Source: Rhabditophanes sp. KR3021
Taxonomy: Eukaryota > Nematoda > Chromadorea > Rhabditida > Alloionematidae
Assembly (NCBI GenBank): GCA_963281155.1
Contig: CAUJLY010000002.1
Span: 5,332,001 to 5,396,000 of the forward strand
Length of the DNA stretch: 64,000 nucleotides
Reading direction: 5' to 3'
The notes under the pieces are model-generated. The model made no database searches. It worked only from the letters and a program-made list of their open reading frames with translations, and was not told where the DNA came from. Shown here one piece after another: positions 49,201-62,500 of this stretch (its first letter is position 1; every line of letters begins with the position of its first letter). The position numbers and the translations under genes are program-made.

Positions 49201-50345
49201 CGTTAAAATGGAGATTTGCGAATGTTTTGGAAAAGAATGTGGTGGAAATTAGAAACAACATCATTATTGCCTTTAATGCTTTCAACAATTTAGTATTATC
49301 AATGGATTCAATTGGTTTTAAAAAAGCTTCTGAAAAGACTGCGGAAAGAAAAAATGAATATAACGAGATTAAGGAATTTTTGATGGATAAAAGGGATTTA
49401 ATGAAGCATTTAAAGCATGAACTAGAAGCTACCCGATACAACCCAAATATTCTAGCAAGAAAAAATTCATTTGGGAATCAGTTGGATGCTTTAGATCAGA
49501 TGGTAGGAATAATGAGAAATGTACCAATGGAAGCTTCTAAAATGGTTGAATGGGTAGCAGCTTTGCCTAGTGATGGAAGTGTCGGTTTTGGGATTAATGA
49601 AGCTCCAGCTAACTATGAATCTTCTTCAGACAGAGATTCGAAAAGATTGTCTGACTCGTCAACATCCTCTTCTGTCAGTAGCACATTGCATAATATTTAC
49701 AAGAACCCATCACCTTTAACGTACCAACAAACTAACTTAAACGAGAAACATAAAAAGGCTACAAATTTTAATGAACTTCAAAAGAACATGCCTTCATTGA
49801 ATGAAAAATTGAGAAGAAATGGAGCTTCACATGAACACCAAAGGAATGTGAATGATTGCTATGAAAAAAGTCGCGTGATGGAAGAAGATGATTTGGAATC
49901 AGTGTTAAGTGAAACAAACAGCATATTGAATGATTATGCATACTTAGACAATAAAGTAAACCGTAAAGCATCATTCCTAACAAATGAAGCAGATCAAGAA
50001 ACAATAAATTCAATAAATGGTTGCTCCACCGGTGACAAGCAAATCCTAATATTTTATGCGCCGCAACTTGAAAATCATTCAAAGACACTGTCGAATGCCA
50101 TAGAATCGTTTTTGACAGTTATTGAAAACAATAAACCTCCAATGGAGTTTGTCCAACGAGGAAAAATAATTATCCTAGAAGCTCATAAACTTGTATATAT
50201 AGGAGATTCAATTGCTCAAATGCTTAAGGATACTGCTATTGGTAATGAACTCAGACGGATAGCTGACAATTTGTGTGAAATATTAAAAACCTGTGTACAA
50301 AGTATGAAAGCGGCAGCTGATGATGTAATTTTAAATAGTTTCTAA
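46297..50345 (+). CDS. Cas-family scaffold (p130Cas/NEDD9-like) without a visible SH3 domain
   Basis: Three exons (46297-46374, 47232-47734, 47966-50345) keep frame and give 986 aa. The N-terminus starts MQSAHHQPFNFGFQDPF and has no SH3. A long Asn/Gln/Ser-rich substrate-like region holds tyrosines in YESIP contexts (several copies) and a proline stretch IPPPKPIIFPKP. From about residue 590 a helical bundle contains WRFANVLEKNVVEIRNN and LDQMVGIMRNVPMEASKMVE, matching the Cas serine-rich four-helix bundle. The C-terminal ~110 residues (FYAPQLENHSKTLSNAIESF, GKIIILEAHKLVYIGDSIAQ) are the Cas FAT-like domain that in other animals targets focal adhesions and binds Src/BCAR3-type partners. The family call from the two C-terminal domains is strong. 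The missing SH3 (normally binding FAK and PTP-PEST) could be a lost domain or an unseen upstream exon. Confidence 0.87.
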
Positions 50346-51852
50346 TTATTAATTCGATTATTTATAGTTTCCTCAAATCAAGCCAATTCAGGATATGGTT
50401 AATCAAGTGGTTTCGGTTTCTCATACAGCCTGTGACATGAAATTACTGGTTAACTGTTGTTTAAAAGAAAATTAAAGATATATATTTACCTGCTCAATTT
50501 TTGTATTGAATATTTTATGAATAAATAAATTTGATTCATACAAAATGTATACTAATAGTTTTTAAAATTCTCATTCATTTATTTTACTTAAACACAAGTT
50601 ATAATTAATGTCTCATATTAAGAATATTAAAAAGTATGTCATTGTGTATTTTATATGCGAATCTATCTTTCAAGATAATATATACCATACCTGTTGTTAG
50701 ACCTAAGCTTATTTAAAATAGCCAGGCAGGCTGAATATGAAAAATATGATAAAGCCCTATATGACCACGTTTTTTTCAAATTTTTCGTATTTAGACAAAT
50801 ATTATGATAATCTAAGACACTTCTTCAACTAAATTAATTTTAAAAACATTTTAAGAGATCAATTAAATACCTCTCAAGTTGCAAGCAATCATAAATTGAT
50901 TGGAAAAGTTCTCTGTCGTAAGGGAACTTCTATTAGCAGTCAAAAGTCGTGTAATGCACAAACCACACATTCAGCACTAACATAAGAAAAAGTAGAATCA
51001 TTCATGCCTACAGCTACCATCTTTCAGAATTCCCTTTGTCTTCTATGATGTCTGAAAGAACACAGTTATTCTAAGAAATTGCCATGAATGTATTCGATAT
51101 ATAGAGGAGTAGTTTCTCAATAGCGTCTTTTAAAGCCCCTGACTTGTGTCTTATTGGAAGGAAAGCAAATTTAGATGCTGATTGTTGCTAGATGTCAAAA
51201 TTTCATTTTCTGAAACATTGGCATTTCTGCTAAAAATCTTTAAAGTCAATATGAGTCGATAACTGTTTTGTTGAAGTGGCACAACACTTTTGCGGACATT
51301 TATTGCAAAACTAATATCTTTTTCAACGTCAAGTGATTTTGGAAATCAAAACTATCTGTATACATGTGTAAGCCTACTCTTGAAGCTAAAATTGATTACT
51401 CTATCGATCCCGATTTGTAGCACCCTACAGATTCAGTTAATTTTAATAAACTTTCAAGGGACTTTTTAAATACAATCAGTATAATAACTAAAATAATTTT
51501 GAACTTCCTATATATGTAATACTTTTCCTTTAAATCAAGTACCTTAACCTTTGGAGTAGCTGTAAATGTATATGAAGATAGGTCATCTTTGGTGGAATAC
51601 GTGTGCCTTCATTCGACTACTTTTTTATTAAAGTCGCACCAAAGAGATTTACTCTAAAGACCTCTTTGTTTAAACTTTCCGTAAGTTACGTGTCAAAAAC
51701 TTTTGCACTCTAAGTACGTGTAATCGACATACCATCTCCGCTTTCTTCTCCTATCACGATTTATGAAAAGGTAAAATTGAAAAAGTCACCGTTATTAAAT
51801 AATTTTACTTTATTAGACGTATGCTTACTATTTGAAGTGTTTGTTCTTGATA
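50346..51852. other. Intergenic, with possible decayed minus-strand coding traces
   Basis: This 1.5-kb gap is less AT-rich between about 50870 and 51460. The minus strand there shows short protein-like runs such as VLCHFNKTVIDSY, broken by many stops and frames. An intron-like segment (GTAAAA...TTTATTAG, about 51772-51818) lies just before the DOT1-like gene and may belong to its 5' UTR. No gene is supported. Confidence 0.35.
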
Positions 51853-53174
51853 ATGACTGGAACACTCAATCTCTATGAATTCAACAATCGTTACCTAATA
51901 GACTTCCCAATTATTAGTGTCTATAATGGAATCACCTTCACGAGAAGATTGGTCCTATCATATGAAGATCAAGAAATTTATGCTGAAACGAGTAACCTTG
52001 TTGTCAAGGTGCTCACATGTGATGATTTCCCACATGATGAAAGAAGCAGTGTGTCATTTGAAGGTTCCATCAACAAATATGAGTATGACTATCCTGTGAT
52101 TTTGATGGTTATGTAAGCTACCTGGTAATCAACAAAATAATTATCTTTCTATTTAGGTTAGCATTACAAGACTACAAACGACTAAGAGAGATCTTTAGGA
52201 ATGAAAGTAGTCTAACTTTATGTGACGTGGGGAAGCTTCTTGAAAAATGTGCCAGTTATAAGGAGCTTTATGAAAAAAAGAAGGACAAAGATCTCTGTGA
52301 CGACTACCTTTCAATTGTGGATTTTTTGAATATCTACAACCGTTCCGTTAGGGAATACTTTGTGGAGAAATTCGGAACGATGAGTCCTTCCCGAGACATC
52401 ATGCCGCCCATTCAGAATTGCCCCAAGCCAATGGCTCGCGTGCTGAAGAATTTTGTTGTTTCAATGTTACCAACATCATTCGAAACGGATATCAATACCT
52501 CCTACGACGCGTTCTCGAATCAAACCTATGGAGAATTGTATTTTAATGAGTCTGTTGCTCATTTGATTGATAAGACAACCTTTTCCGATATAAGCTTGAT
52601 TGATATGGGTTCTGGAATAGGCAGCCTTGTTTTGCAAGCGGCTGCCTCTTCCAACGTTCGACAAGTCATTGGGATTGAAACGAATAAAGTTGCATACAAC
52701 TATTCTCTGGTTGCAGCCGATTATTTCATTTCATTATTAGCGTATTTAAATCGCAGCTGTTCAAGCTTTAATTTGTTGCATGCAAACTTCTCGAATCCAT
52801 TTTTGGAGCCACTCTTCAGAAGACACCCTCCTGTTCTGATTATGAACAACCTTAATTTTACAAGCATCTCTCGCAACATTCAAGAAATCATCCTCCACGA
52901 ATGCAAGATAGGAACCAAAATCATATCAACTGACAAAGTGTTCTTAGACAAGACAAGTGGGAACCATAACCAAGGTGAAACAGAAATTAGTGGGTGGATC
53001 ATGAAGCAATACCTAAGAGAAGGCCAGATCGTAATAGATAAAACCAATGGTGAAGTAAAAAGAAACAGGGCACTAATAGGGACAATCCCTAAAAATACAA
53101 CAAACCATGTCAATCGACCGGATAATGAAAAAGTAGAAAATCTTTACTTGTCCGAAAAGATTCAGTACATCTAA
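51853..53174 (+). CDS. DOT1-like histone H3K79 methyltransferase family protein
   Basis: Exon 1 is 51853-52112 and exon 2 is 52157-53174, giving 425 aa from the first in-frame ATG. The N-terminal ~100 residues are not recognised. From about residue 110 a helical lead-in (CDDYLSIVDFLNIYNRSV) precedes the DOT1 SAM-binding core: TYGELYFNESVAHLID, LIDMGSGIGSLVLQAAASSN (motif I), VIGIETNKVA (post-I acidic residue), a LIMNNLNF motif corresponding to VNNFAF, and KIISTDKVFL corresponding to ILSSKPF. DOT1 enzymes methylate Lys79 of histone H3 in nucleosomes. The family call is clear from motif order, but the protein is short, lacks a long C-terminal region, and its catalytic motifs are altered. It may be one of the expanded nematode DOT1 paralogues; activity is uncertain. 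Confidence 0.8.
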
Positions 53175-54532
53175 TTCATATTTTATTTTAATTATAATAA
53201 TAACAAACTTCTGCCTTTTAATAAAACTTTTTTTTCCTCTAGTGTTTTAATTTGTTTCTTTGTGATGTTTGCTTTATAAAATTTTAACTTATCAAGTGCA
53301 CATTTTATTTAAAAAGACTTATTCATCGCTGTTCTTTTTATAACCTTTCAGACAGTTTCTTATCAAAAAATCGAATTTTCGATGATTTGGAGGATCATGC
53401 TCTTAGCTATGACAGCGTCTGCCTTTAAGATACGGACAAGAAGATTCTTGAAGACCAAAATACTTGAAATCGGTTTAATGTATAAAAGCCTTGTCAACTT
53501 TGAAAAGACTAAATGATAACTTCATCATTACTAAAAGTAATTATTCCGTCTTAGCCACTAATTGATATATTGTTATTCAACGAACACTTTTTATTTATTC
53601 ACAATTTTCTCTTTTTTAAAGTAATAAAAATGAAATAATTATAAGAGTTTGTTATTTATCCGATCATCTTAACTAGTCTATCAGGATTAATTGATCATTT
53701 ATGTAAATCCATTTCCAAAATTGATAGATTTTTTTGATAAAAGTTTTAACATTGTAGTAACTTTCACTAAGAATAGAATATTATACATAATTAAAACTTT
53801 GGCCTAATTCGATCTGATACGGAAATATTGAAAGCAGCCATAGAAGTGGAACAAAAATATTAAGTTGAAGCTAGAGGTAAAATAACATTGAAACATTTTC
53901 GCAAATTCTGTTACTGTGATTTGCAACCTACTCAAAAACACATATACATTCGTCGATGTCCTAGAAATTGCATATCATATATATTTAGAAAATATTGTTG
54001 CTTTGAATCTGCATGAGGAATATACTCGACAAGAATGTATAACGCTATTTAATTATTTTCTAATTCTTAACTTTAAATATAAATATAACAATTTTAATTT
54101 TTGTATTCCTTCTAAGCATAATAAACTCTCAAGAAAATTATTTATCGCTCATTACATGCAAATATTTATATTCTAATGACATAAAAATGTATATATTCAA
54201 TATATTGTAGCTCTTCTTTAGCGCAACCAGACGAGTTATGTATTTTTTGTAAGCAATATTTCCTTTTTAAACATCTACTCTGTCTCCATACTGTTACAAT
54301 TTAGACAACAAAAACCTGTAAAATTATCACTAATCTACTATATAAGTAATTATATTAACTAACGTCAACACCCAAACCATATTGTCTCATATCACATTTC
54401 CAAAAATCTGCTTAAGACGGCCCTGTTTGCTTCCGACCAGCTTAAATTAACCATACGGATAGTTGTTGAGGTCAATCTGGAAATGCACTAATAGTTTATT
54501 ACTTTATAGCTATTCACATATCAAAAATCATT
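53175..54532. other. Intergenic, no supported gene
   Basis: A 1.36-kb AT-rich gap. A short plus-strand coding-like run (FDDLEDHALSYDSVCL, about 53380-53430) ends in stops and has no partners. An 86-codon open frame at 53916-54176 lacks coding character. The RIC1 promoter is presumably here. Confidence 0.4.
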
Positions 54533-57500
54533 ATGTTTATACCAGTAAGTTTGACTTTTTAATTGGATTACCAAACTTGAAACATTTATTACTATTTTAC
54601 ACGTGGATGTCTTGATATTAAGATAGTTCATCTTTGCCTTGAAACCGTGTGTAATAAAGATGCTAAATGCGATTCTTTAATTATGTATTAATTACTTTAT
54701 CTATAGGATGGCTCAACGATTACAATTAAATTACCATCGAATAATGAAGATCCACTAAAAATCGGGAACTCGGTTCAATGTATTACAGGAAACAGAGATC
54801 GTTCCCTAATTGCAATTTGTACTTTCGATACAATTTTTATCTATTTGTCAAAGCCACAAATCTTACTTGCTTCATACCAACGAAGTGAAGAGGAAGTTTC
54901 AGAGAACGGCCAATTTCGTAAGCTTTATTGGAAGTATGATTCTTCTGCTCTTTTCGCAACTGTAAGTCAATCCGATTAAGTGTAAATTTTATTTTATTTT
55001 AGACAAATAAAAACTACGCATACATATTTGAAGTAGAATCTCAAGAAGAACATTGTCTAGAATTGTTTGACTGTGATAGTGGTGAATATAATAGGCAATC
55101 TTCGGAATTATTCATTAAATTGCCAAATGTAACTGTTCAAATTAGGCAATCTGTTCTAGCCGTCTTAAAAGCCCCAATTGTTTGCATTGTCCCTCTTAAA
55201 GATGAATTGTTTTTATCATTAAAAGATGGGTATATTCATCGTTTGCTGTGGGATGGGGAGTTCTTAAAGGAATTATCTTTTGAAGTTTTGGAAATTCCAT
55301 TTACAATGGATCAAGTCAATTCGAATACTGCTAAGCATTTGGTCACAGATTCATATATTATGGATATGGTTTATTGTCCTTTGATAGGAGGTATCGCATC
55401 TGTCTTCAATAACGGCAGAGCAGGCCTGGTAATTTCACAAACTCCTAAATTTGAGAAACAAAACATTTTTGCGATTTGGGCAGGAAAAGCATCTGATTAT
55501 TCCTGTTGTGCAACTAATCATAAATATAGAACCATCTATTTTGGTAGAAATAATGGCTCAATTTCCGCCTTCCACATCGAAGAATCAAATGGTTCATTAG
55601 TTCAATCCTTTAATGTCCATCTCAAGTTAAATGATTCCACGGAATTGCTAAAAAATATTGGCTCTTGCATTCAAATTCAAAGTTTACCGCAAGGAAATGC
55701 ATTTGCTGCCATATTTAAATCTCTTCATAACTGTCCTCCCATAGTAGCAATTTTTTCTCCATTTGGTGCTCAATGGTGGTGTTCCCTTGAAAACTATGCG
55801 TTAAGGCAAGAATGTTTTATGCCTCCAAATTTGTCTACCTTTGATTGGGGAACTGAAGGATTTCAACTGTGGATTGGAAATGAAACTTCAAATGAAATTA
55901 CTATTATTCCAATTGCCAAGAATATTATGATTAATCATCCAGCTATGGAAAGTGTTAACAACATTATTTTGTTGTCGGAAAGACAAATTCACTGTTCACC
56001 ATCGAGAGAAAGGGAAAGATATAGTAGGGCTTCGTATGCCATATGGAATAGCATTGAAATTCCCTTTAACTACATCATTCTCAATTGGCCAATAAGATTT
56101 GTTGCATGTGATGAATTTTGCGAGAAAACTATTGCCGTTGCCGGGAACCGCGGCCTAGCAATGTACAACCTAGTTAGCAAGAAGTGGAAATTATTAAAAA
56201 ATGAACTACAAGAAGGAAACATTTCAGTTACCGGAGGAATTTTCATGTGGCAAAATTATTTAGTTAGTGTGGGGTGTGATGTAGAAAAAGAGCGAGAAGA
56301 AATTGTGTTTTTTGATGTAAATGCTCAATTAGACTCTGATCTAGCCTTTCGCACTAAATTGCCAAATAGAGTTACCATGATTAACTTTAGAAAGAATTAT
56401 TTAATGACTCTAGACGTCCTTTCAGTAATAACAATTTACTCATTTTCATTGAATAATGATTCAATTGCCGATAACATTGCCGTCGAACAATGCGCTGAAA
56501 TTCGAATCAAAGAATTACTACCACATCCAACTTGTGTCGTCTCAATTCATTTATCATTATTTAATGGTCAAGGAGATCATTTATCATTTTGCCCAGGAAT
56601 AGATACTATTCTGATCAACATATCTGGTAATTTACTTGTATTAAGCCCCCAGAAAAAAGAAATTGGCGCAAGTCCTCCTGCGGTTGATAAAATTAATTCA
56701 ATGCAACTTTCTCAGCCAGTTTTAATTGCTTCTTCTGTCGAACATGTTTGGATGAATAATGGAAAAGAAAATATTCCTCACCTTAATAAAGCTTTATGGA
56801 TAAATTGTGGAGCTAGGCAAATGAAAATTTGGCTACCTTTATTGCCTACCACTTCGAATATCATGAATCCGATTAATTTAGATGATCGTTCTTTCCTATC
56901 TAGAAGAATTATGCTCTCATTTGATGCTAATATCTATCCACTAATTATTAGTTCTGATTATTTAGTTTCCGGAATTAAAAGTATCTGCACGACAATAGAC
57001 GCTAAGAACAAATCTGTTTCTGGGTATCCCTCAGTCATGTTTTCAGCGACGCGTGATAATGAAGTTTTTATTCACCAATTATTAAAGCAATTGCTCAAAA
57101 GGAACCTCGGTATTTATTCATTAGAAATAGCCAAATATTGCAGAAAGCTCTCTTACTTTGAGCATGTCTTAGAATTATTACTTCACAAGGTACTGGAAGA
57201 AGAAGCAACATCCTCTGAACCAACCCCAGATCCGTTAATGCCTAGAATAGTGGCATTTATCAAAGAATTCCCGGAATATTTACAAACGGTCGTTCATTGT
57301 GCCAGAAAAACTGAACTTGCATTATGGAGTTATTTATTTAATGCATGCGGTCATCCTAGAGATTTATTTAGAAGGTGTCTAGAAGAGGAATTGCTGGATA
57401 CTGCAACTAGCTACTTAATAATTTTGCAAAGTACAGAAAGCAGTTACGCATCAGTTCAACAAGCTTCGCTATTATTCGAAGAAGCTTTGATTAAGCGAAG

Positions 57501-58476
57501 ATGGAGTATTGCTAGGGATATTGTTCGGTTCTTGAAGAGTATAGATCCTTCAGATATGTGTGATTTGTTTTCTGGAATGAATGTAACTCATAAACTATCG
57601 AGTCAACGAGGACGTCCTGTTTGCAATGTTCAAGAATATCAAAACGACGAATTCAATTTTATGTTTGCGCAAAAGCACATGGGATCAAAAAGAAAAAGTG
57701 TAAATATATCTGAACCTTCCTCGCCTATGACTGAATTAACAAGACAAGATTCATTATTTTCAAATGATGAATATAATTCATCTCCACATCCAAAAAATAC
57801 TTCATCTGTATCTATTCCAACATATCTAAATTCGATCTTGAAGCAACATGCAAACTATTTGTTGATTGATTATTCATTGCGAGACTTAGGAGCTTTTTCA
57901 ACTCATCTAGAATTTAGTTTGGTGTCATTCTTCAAAGAACATGCTAAGCATCACACCAGAACTATCAAGAATTTTCCATTGGCGCTACTTAAGCTACACT
58001 CTCAATTTAGATGGCCTTTTCCAGTTGAAGATTCAACGATTGTCGACACTTTGTCTCAGAAATTAGGAGAAGACTTTGTAGTTCAAAAAACAAGCCTTCA
58101 AAACGGACATACGAACAATTTAATGAATAGCTTTGTTAATATGGACTTATTTAAGCAGAATCGCGGAGACATTCGTCACGAAAAAGAGTTAATTTGGCTT
58201 CTAAATCAATTAATTACTGCTAAGTCTTACGAATGGGTTTTCTTGATTTCAGTATTTATCCGAAATATCAATATATTTGTAGATTCTGTTAAACTGACAT
58301 CTTCACTAAACACAGAAATTAAGCATTACATCAGACAAGGTATGGCAGAACTTTGCACATGGTCAAACATGAACTGTGTTGGATATACAACGTTTATGGA
58401 AAAGATCAAAGAAACAATCAATGGAATATTAGGAGATGGTGAAATTAATGGCGTGCTGAATGATAAGACAAAATAA
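54533..58476 (+). CDS. RIC1, subunit of the RIC1-RGP1 guanine exchange complex for Rab6
   Basis: Exons are 54533-54544 (only MFIP), 54707-54961 and 55003-58476, giving 1,246 aa. The N-terminal half is a WD40-like beta-propeller region (VQCITGNRDRSLIAICTF, FRKLYWKYDSSALFAT). The C-terminal half is the RIC1 domain, with LLKRNLGIYSLEIAKYCRKL, LALWSYLFNACGHPRDLF, CLEEELLDTATSYLIILQ and RWSIARDIVRFLKSIDPSD, which closely follows human RIC1. RIC1 with RGP1 activates Rab6 at the Golgi for retrograde transport and secretion. The length matches other animal RIC1 proteins. The 12-nt first coding exon is inferred: it supplies the ATG in frame directly before a GTAAGT donor. It converges with NAXE, with 104 bp between stop codons. 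Confidence 0.92.
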
Positions 58477-58580
58477 TTGTTTTGAAAAAGTTACATAGTA
58501 TTATTTGAATGTTCGATTATGAATAGGGGTTTTAATAATAAATTTTATTTTCTAGTTAAATTAAATAAAATATTCATGAA

Positions 58581-59336
58581 TTAAAGTTTAATTATTTGTT
58601 CACTTCCCACATATTTGGGCAAGTCAAGTTTGTATTTTTTTATTATTGAATCAGGAACAAAACGGCCACCTACATAATGAGTTCCTTTGAAATGCATGGC
58701 ACATCTCTTCGGAGCTGTTAATGACACTAAAGTATCGGGGTAAATTGTAGATAATGAATTTTCTGGTCCCTTTTCTACATCCCAGCCTGATGGAATGTCG
58801 ATAGACATAATTGGAGTTTTCGTTTTGGATAGTTTTTCCAAAATATCTCCAAATGGTTCACGAAGAGGTGGTTGGAAACTGAAGCCAAATATAGCATCAA
58901 CAATTACTCCATAATTATCTAATTCTGGTAATTTGGGCAAGAATTCAATATCGAATTTCTGACATTGAATTACTAGATTCTCCATAATCTTGTTTCTTGA
59001 CTGTTTAGGATAATAAATTGAAGTAGAATATCCAAATAGTTTGCAATGTCTAGCTAAAACAAGTCCATCACCTCCATTATTTCCTGAACAATTATGTAAT
59101 TGATACAAATAAATACGACAAACCTGGCCCAGTTATAACCAAAATGTTCTTATTTTCATTATTTGAATACTCAGCATGCAAAGCCTGAGCACATGCCAAT
59201 CCAGCTAACTCCATTAATTGGTCAACAGAAAAACCATATTCATTGAATAATTCTTGATCAAGAGCAATTGCATCAGCCTGACTAAAGTATGCGATTATTG
59301 ATTCAATACGTTTTAAACAAACCCTAAGAACTTCAT
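58581..59336 (-). CDS. NAD(P)H-hydrate epimerase (NAXE, YjeF N-terminal domain)
   Basis: Three exons (59323-59336, 59124-59281, 58581-59083) give 224 aa. The 14-nt first exon supplies MKFLG, which joins in frame to [20 protein letters not shown] and reproduces the YLGQ..A..VDQELF start of the family. Other signatures are [30 protein letters not shown] (nucleotide-binding loop), [18 protein letters not shown] and [14 protein letters not shown]. The enzyme interconverts R- and S-NAD(P)HX so that the dehydratase NAXD can repair damaged cofactor, usually in mitochondria. No long mitochondrial presequence is seen with this start, so another upstream exon is possible. It lies 259 bp downstream of ALIX on the same strand, close enough for an operon. 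Confidence 0.93.
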
Positions 59337-59595
59337 AACTTGTTTTGGGCGACAAATAATTTTTGAATTCCAGATAAAGGTGTGAATAGGTAATATTCTT
59401 TTAAAAATAACTGACATAAAACTAACTCAATTAATTTAAAATTCAAATAATAAAAATATCAATTCAGAATCAACTGAATTATTAACACAAAATTTAAATG
59501 AAATATTTATTTTACACAATAGACATATAAGGGTATGCTCCAATAAGTTAATGAATAGTTTAGACAAGTAAGTTAATGTTCTCCTGCAAGTAATT

Positions 59596-62500
59596 TTAAA
59601 AACGTTTTGGTTGAGCTGCCATAAAAGGAGAAACAAATTTATTTTGACCTTGTTGAGGATTTTGGTGCCATGGTGAAACGTAGGGTTGTTGATTTGGCGC
59701 TTGTTGGTAAGGGATTTGTGGAGATGGTAATCGGTATGAATTTTGAGTTGGGGAAGGTTGTTGGGAAGCAATCGGATGCGATAAAGCTGATATTTCAGGT
59801 TGAATTGCATTTATTACCAATGGAGTTTGTTGCTGAACTTGAGCCGGGTGTTGCTGAACTTGAGCAGGGTGTTGCTGAACTTGAGCCGGGTGTTGCTGAA
59901 CTTGAGCCGGTTGTTGCTGAACTTGGGGCACGAATTGTTGCTGAACTTGTGGCACAAATGGCTGCTGCATTTGTGGTGCAAATTGTTGCTGCATTTGTGG
60001 AGGAATTTGTTGTTTCTGAACTTGTGGTACAAATTGTTGTTGCATTTGTGGAATATTTTGCTGCTGTATTTGGGATGGTCCATAATTGTATCCAGCTGAA
60101 TGTCCATTAAAAGCTTGACTCGGAGTTTGTGAATTATTGTATCCGTGAGCAACTTGTTGGTTATATTTTGGTACATTGTTAACATTTTGATTAGATCCCA
60201 TGACATTGGTGTGACTTGGTACGATTGATGCACCATGAGAAGGGACTTGCGAAGCTGCAATTGAATTCGAAAAAGCAACAGGACTCGAGTACGGATAACT
60301 TGGAAATTGAGAGAAATTTTCAGAAGTGTGCTGATTCTGATAGATCCCATTTGATTCATTTTTTACCGGCAATGGATGTTTAACAGGTCCTTGGTTTGAA
60401 TAATGATTTATTGGTGTCTGTGGAGCTTGGAATCCATAATTATTTGCCGCTTGTTGCATGTAGTTACCAGATGGCTGTTGGTATGGTCCATTGTTCGGAT
60501 TCGAATAAGCAGGTTGGGCAGAATATCCTGAATCTGGTTGAGGATTAGTTTTAGCCATCTTTTCACGGTAAAAGGCTAACATATCTTGTTTTTTGCCTCT
60601 GTTTGTTGCTGGAACTGGTTTAGGATTTGGTCTAGAATAAGCAGGAAGATCATATTCATCCTGTTTAGGAGGAGCTGTTCCACCGCCAGTAAAGAAATCC
60701 ATGAAATCAGCAGTATCATCGGCTAAAATTTGGTCTTTTCTTCTTTGCTCATCTAATATCTTTCGTTTCTCTTTTTCTTCAATTTCTTTTTGATGACTAG
60801 ACTTAATTTTTTCGATATTCTTTGAAATAGGATTCATTAATTTGAGTGCTTGTCTAAAGAAATCCATTCCTTTGTCAATTTCCTCGAAGCCATGTGAGAC
60901 ACTTTCGAACGAAGCGACAAACTCAGCAGCTTTGGACAATCTTTTTTCTGAAAAATCTTGAATTTGTTTTCTCCTGTCAGCAAAGTCAGCATTTGCATCT
61001 GTCAAAGCACTCAGAATGTTTTCCTGAGCTGCAATATTTAGATTAATTAATCTCACTTGATTGTCATGCTTTTCTAATGCTTTCCTAGCCATATCTTCTT
61101 GATTGCAATACTTTTCTTCCATCAGCATTTTGTAAAATTCAGTATTATCAACTTCTACCATTAGGTCCTTTAAAAATTTGTATCTCTGAGTTCTCATTTC
61201 ATCAATTTTATTAAGAACAGACTTTAGTTTTTTTCCTTCGGTAGTTTCTAAAGGAGTAAAATTAACACCTTCCAAGCCATCATTTAATTTGAGCCTAATT
61301 TCATCCAATGGCATAGCTAATATTTTCATATTACACGAATGTTCTGCAATTGCTTTTTGAATAGTTTTATTACAAGCTTTAGCTTGAGCATGTCTTTCAG
61401 CCAAACCTTCAATAGTTGTAGCAATTTTGTTGAAGCTATCATCAGTTACAATATTGCCGTCCTTGATTCTTAGGATGTCTGTTTTAATTGCAATTAATAA
61501 GCGTTCAGAGTCCTCACTAAGCTTAATAACTTCATCTAATTTAGATAAAAATTTGGCAAATAAATCAGGTTGACGATGGAAACAAGCACAACATTCCAAT
61601 AATTCTTCTGGCAAATCAAATTCTTTCAACGGTTTATCTAAATTTAACTTTTCTAGCTTCAAAGCAAGCAAGTAGTTTTCCAATTCAACATCAGCTCTTT
61701 CAATTTTGTCTTTAATTTGATTTTTGAACTCCAATTTAATTTCCTCGAATACAGAAACACCTTTTATAACTTCAGTTGGCAAAAGCTCCTTAAATAAATC
61801 TTCACCGGAAACAGATCTATCGTTTGCATCAAATATTATTGCTTCTGTCATCAACTTTTGTTCAACTTTGGGTAGTTCAGAAATAGAGGCAATTTTAGCA
61901 TTGTACACAATGTCATTTTCCTTCCTAATCTTCTCCTCATCTTTATCAATTATTCCTTTAGCGAAAACAATCGTATCTTTCAATCCTTTCTTTTTGTCCT
62001 TATCTGCCGTTTTAGCAGCATTTTGAATTCCCTGTTTTGCCATTTCCATGTACTTAACAGCATGTCCTGGTTTTTCTTCAGTTTGACACTGAAGGCCCAG
62101 ATAATAATTTTTAATTGCACCAAATAATTCAGCCTTTGTTTGGCAATGTCTTTCAGATTCATTCAAAACTGAAGAAGAAATACGATCTCTCAGAGTTCTA
62201 TCTTGCAATTTAGCTGTACATTCACTATATAAAGTTGAGGCAGATGTTGCTAATTGTGAAATCACAACAGGTTTTCTCTTGTCTGAAATAGCTTTTTCTA
62301 ATATACATTCCTATAACATTGAGAAGAATAACATTACTTAACAAATATATTATTTAACTCTAAGTGAGTAATTTGATTTTATATGTGTTATTTAAATGTG
62401 GCTGTCAGATGTCGGCAAAGGATACTGAAATTTCAGCAATTATAGCAATATACTCTAAAGAGAAATTTGATGAAAAACAGCAGTAGCAGTCGAACATTGC

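Noticed and set aside
49136..49441. A BAG domain in the Cas-like protein (LSMDSIGFKKASEKTAERK), prompted by the upstream IPIKV motif.
   Set aside because: The same stretch aligns better to the Cas four-helix bundle (WRFANVLEKNVVEIRNN, then the NVPMEASKMVE segment), and the protein ends in a clear Cas FAT-like domain.
51832..51852. An upstream extension of the DOT1-like start through KCLFLI.
   Set aside because: The frame continues upstream without an ATG to a stop; the first ATG is at 51853.
59670..60359. Long open frames on both strands over the ALIX tail.
   Set aside because: They are frame shadows of the Gln/Pro/Asn-rich repeat region; their translations are simple repeats of the repeat unit.
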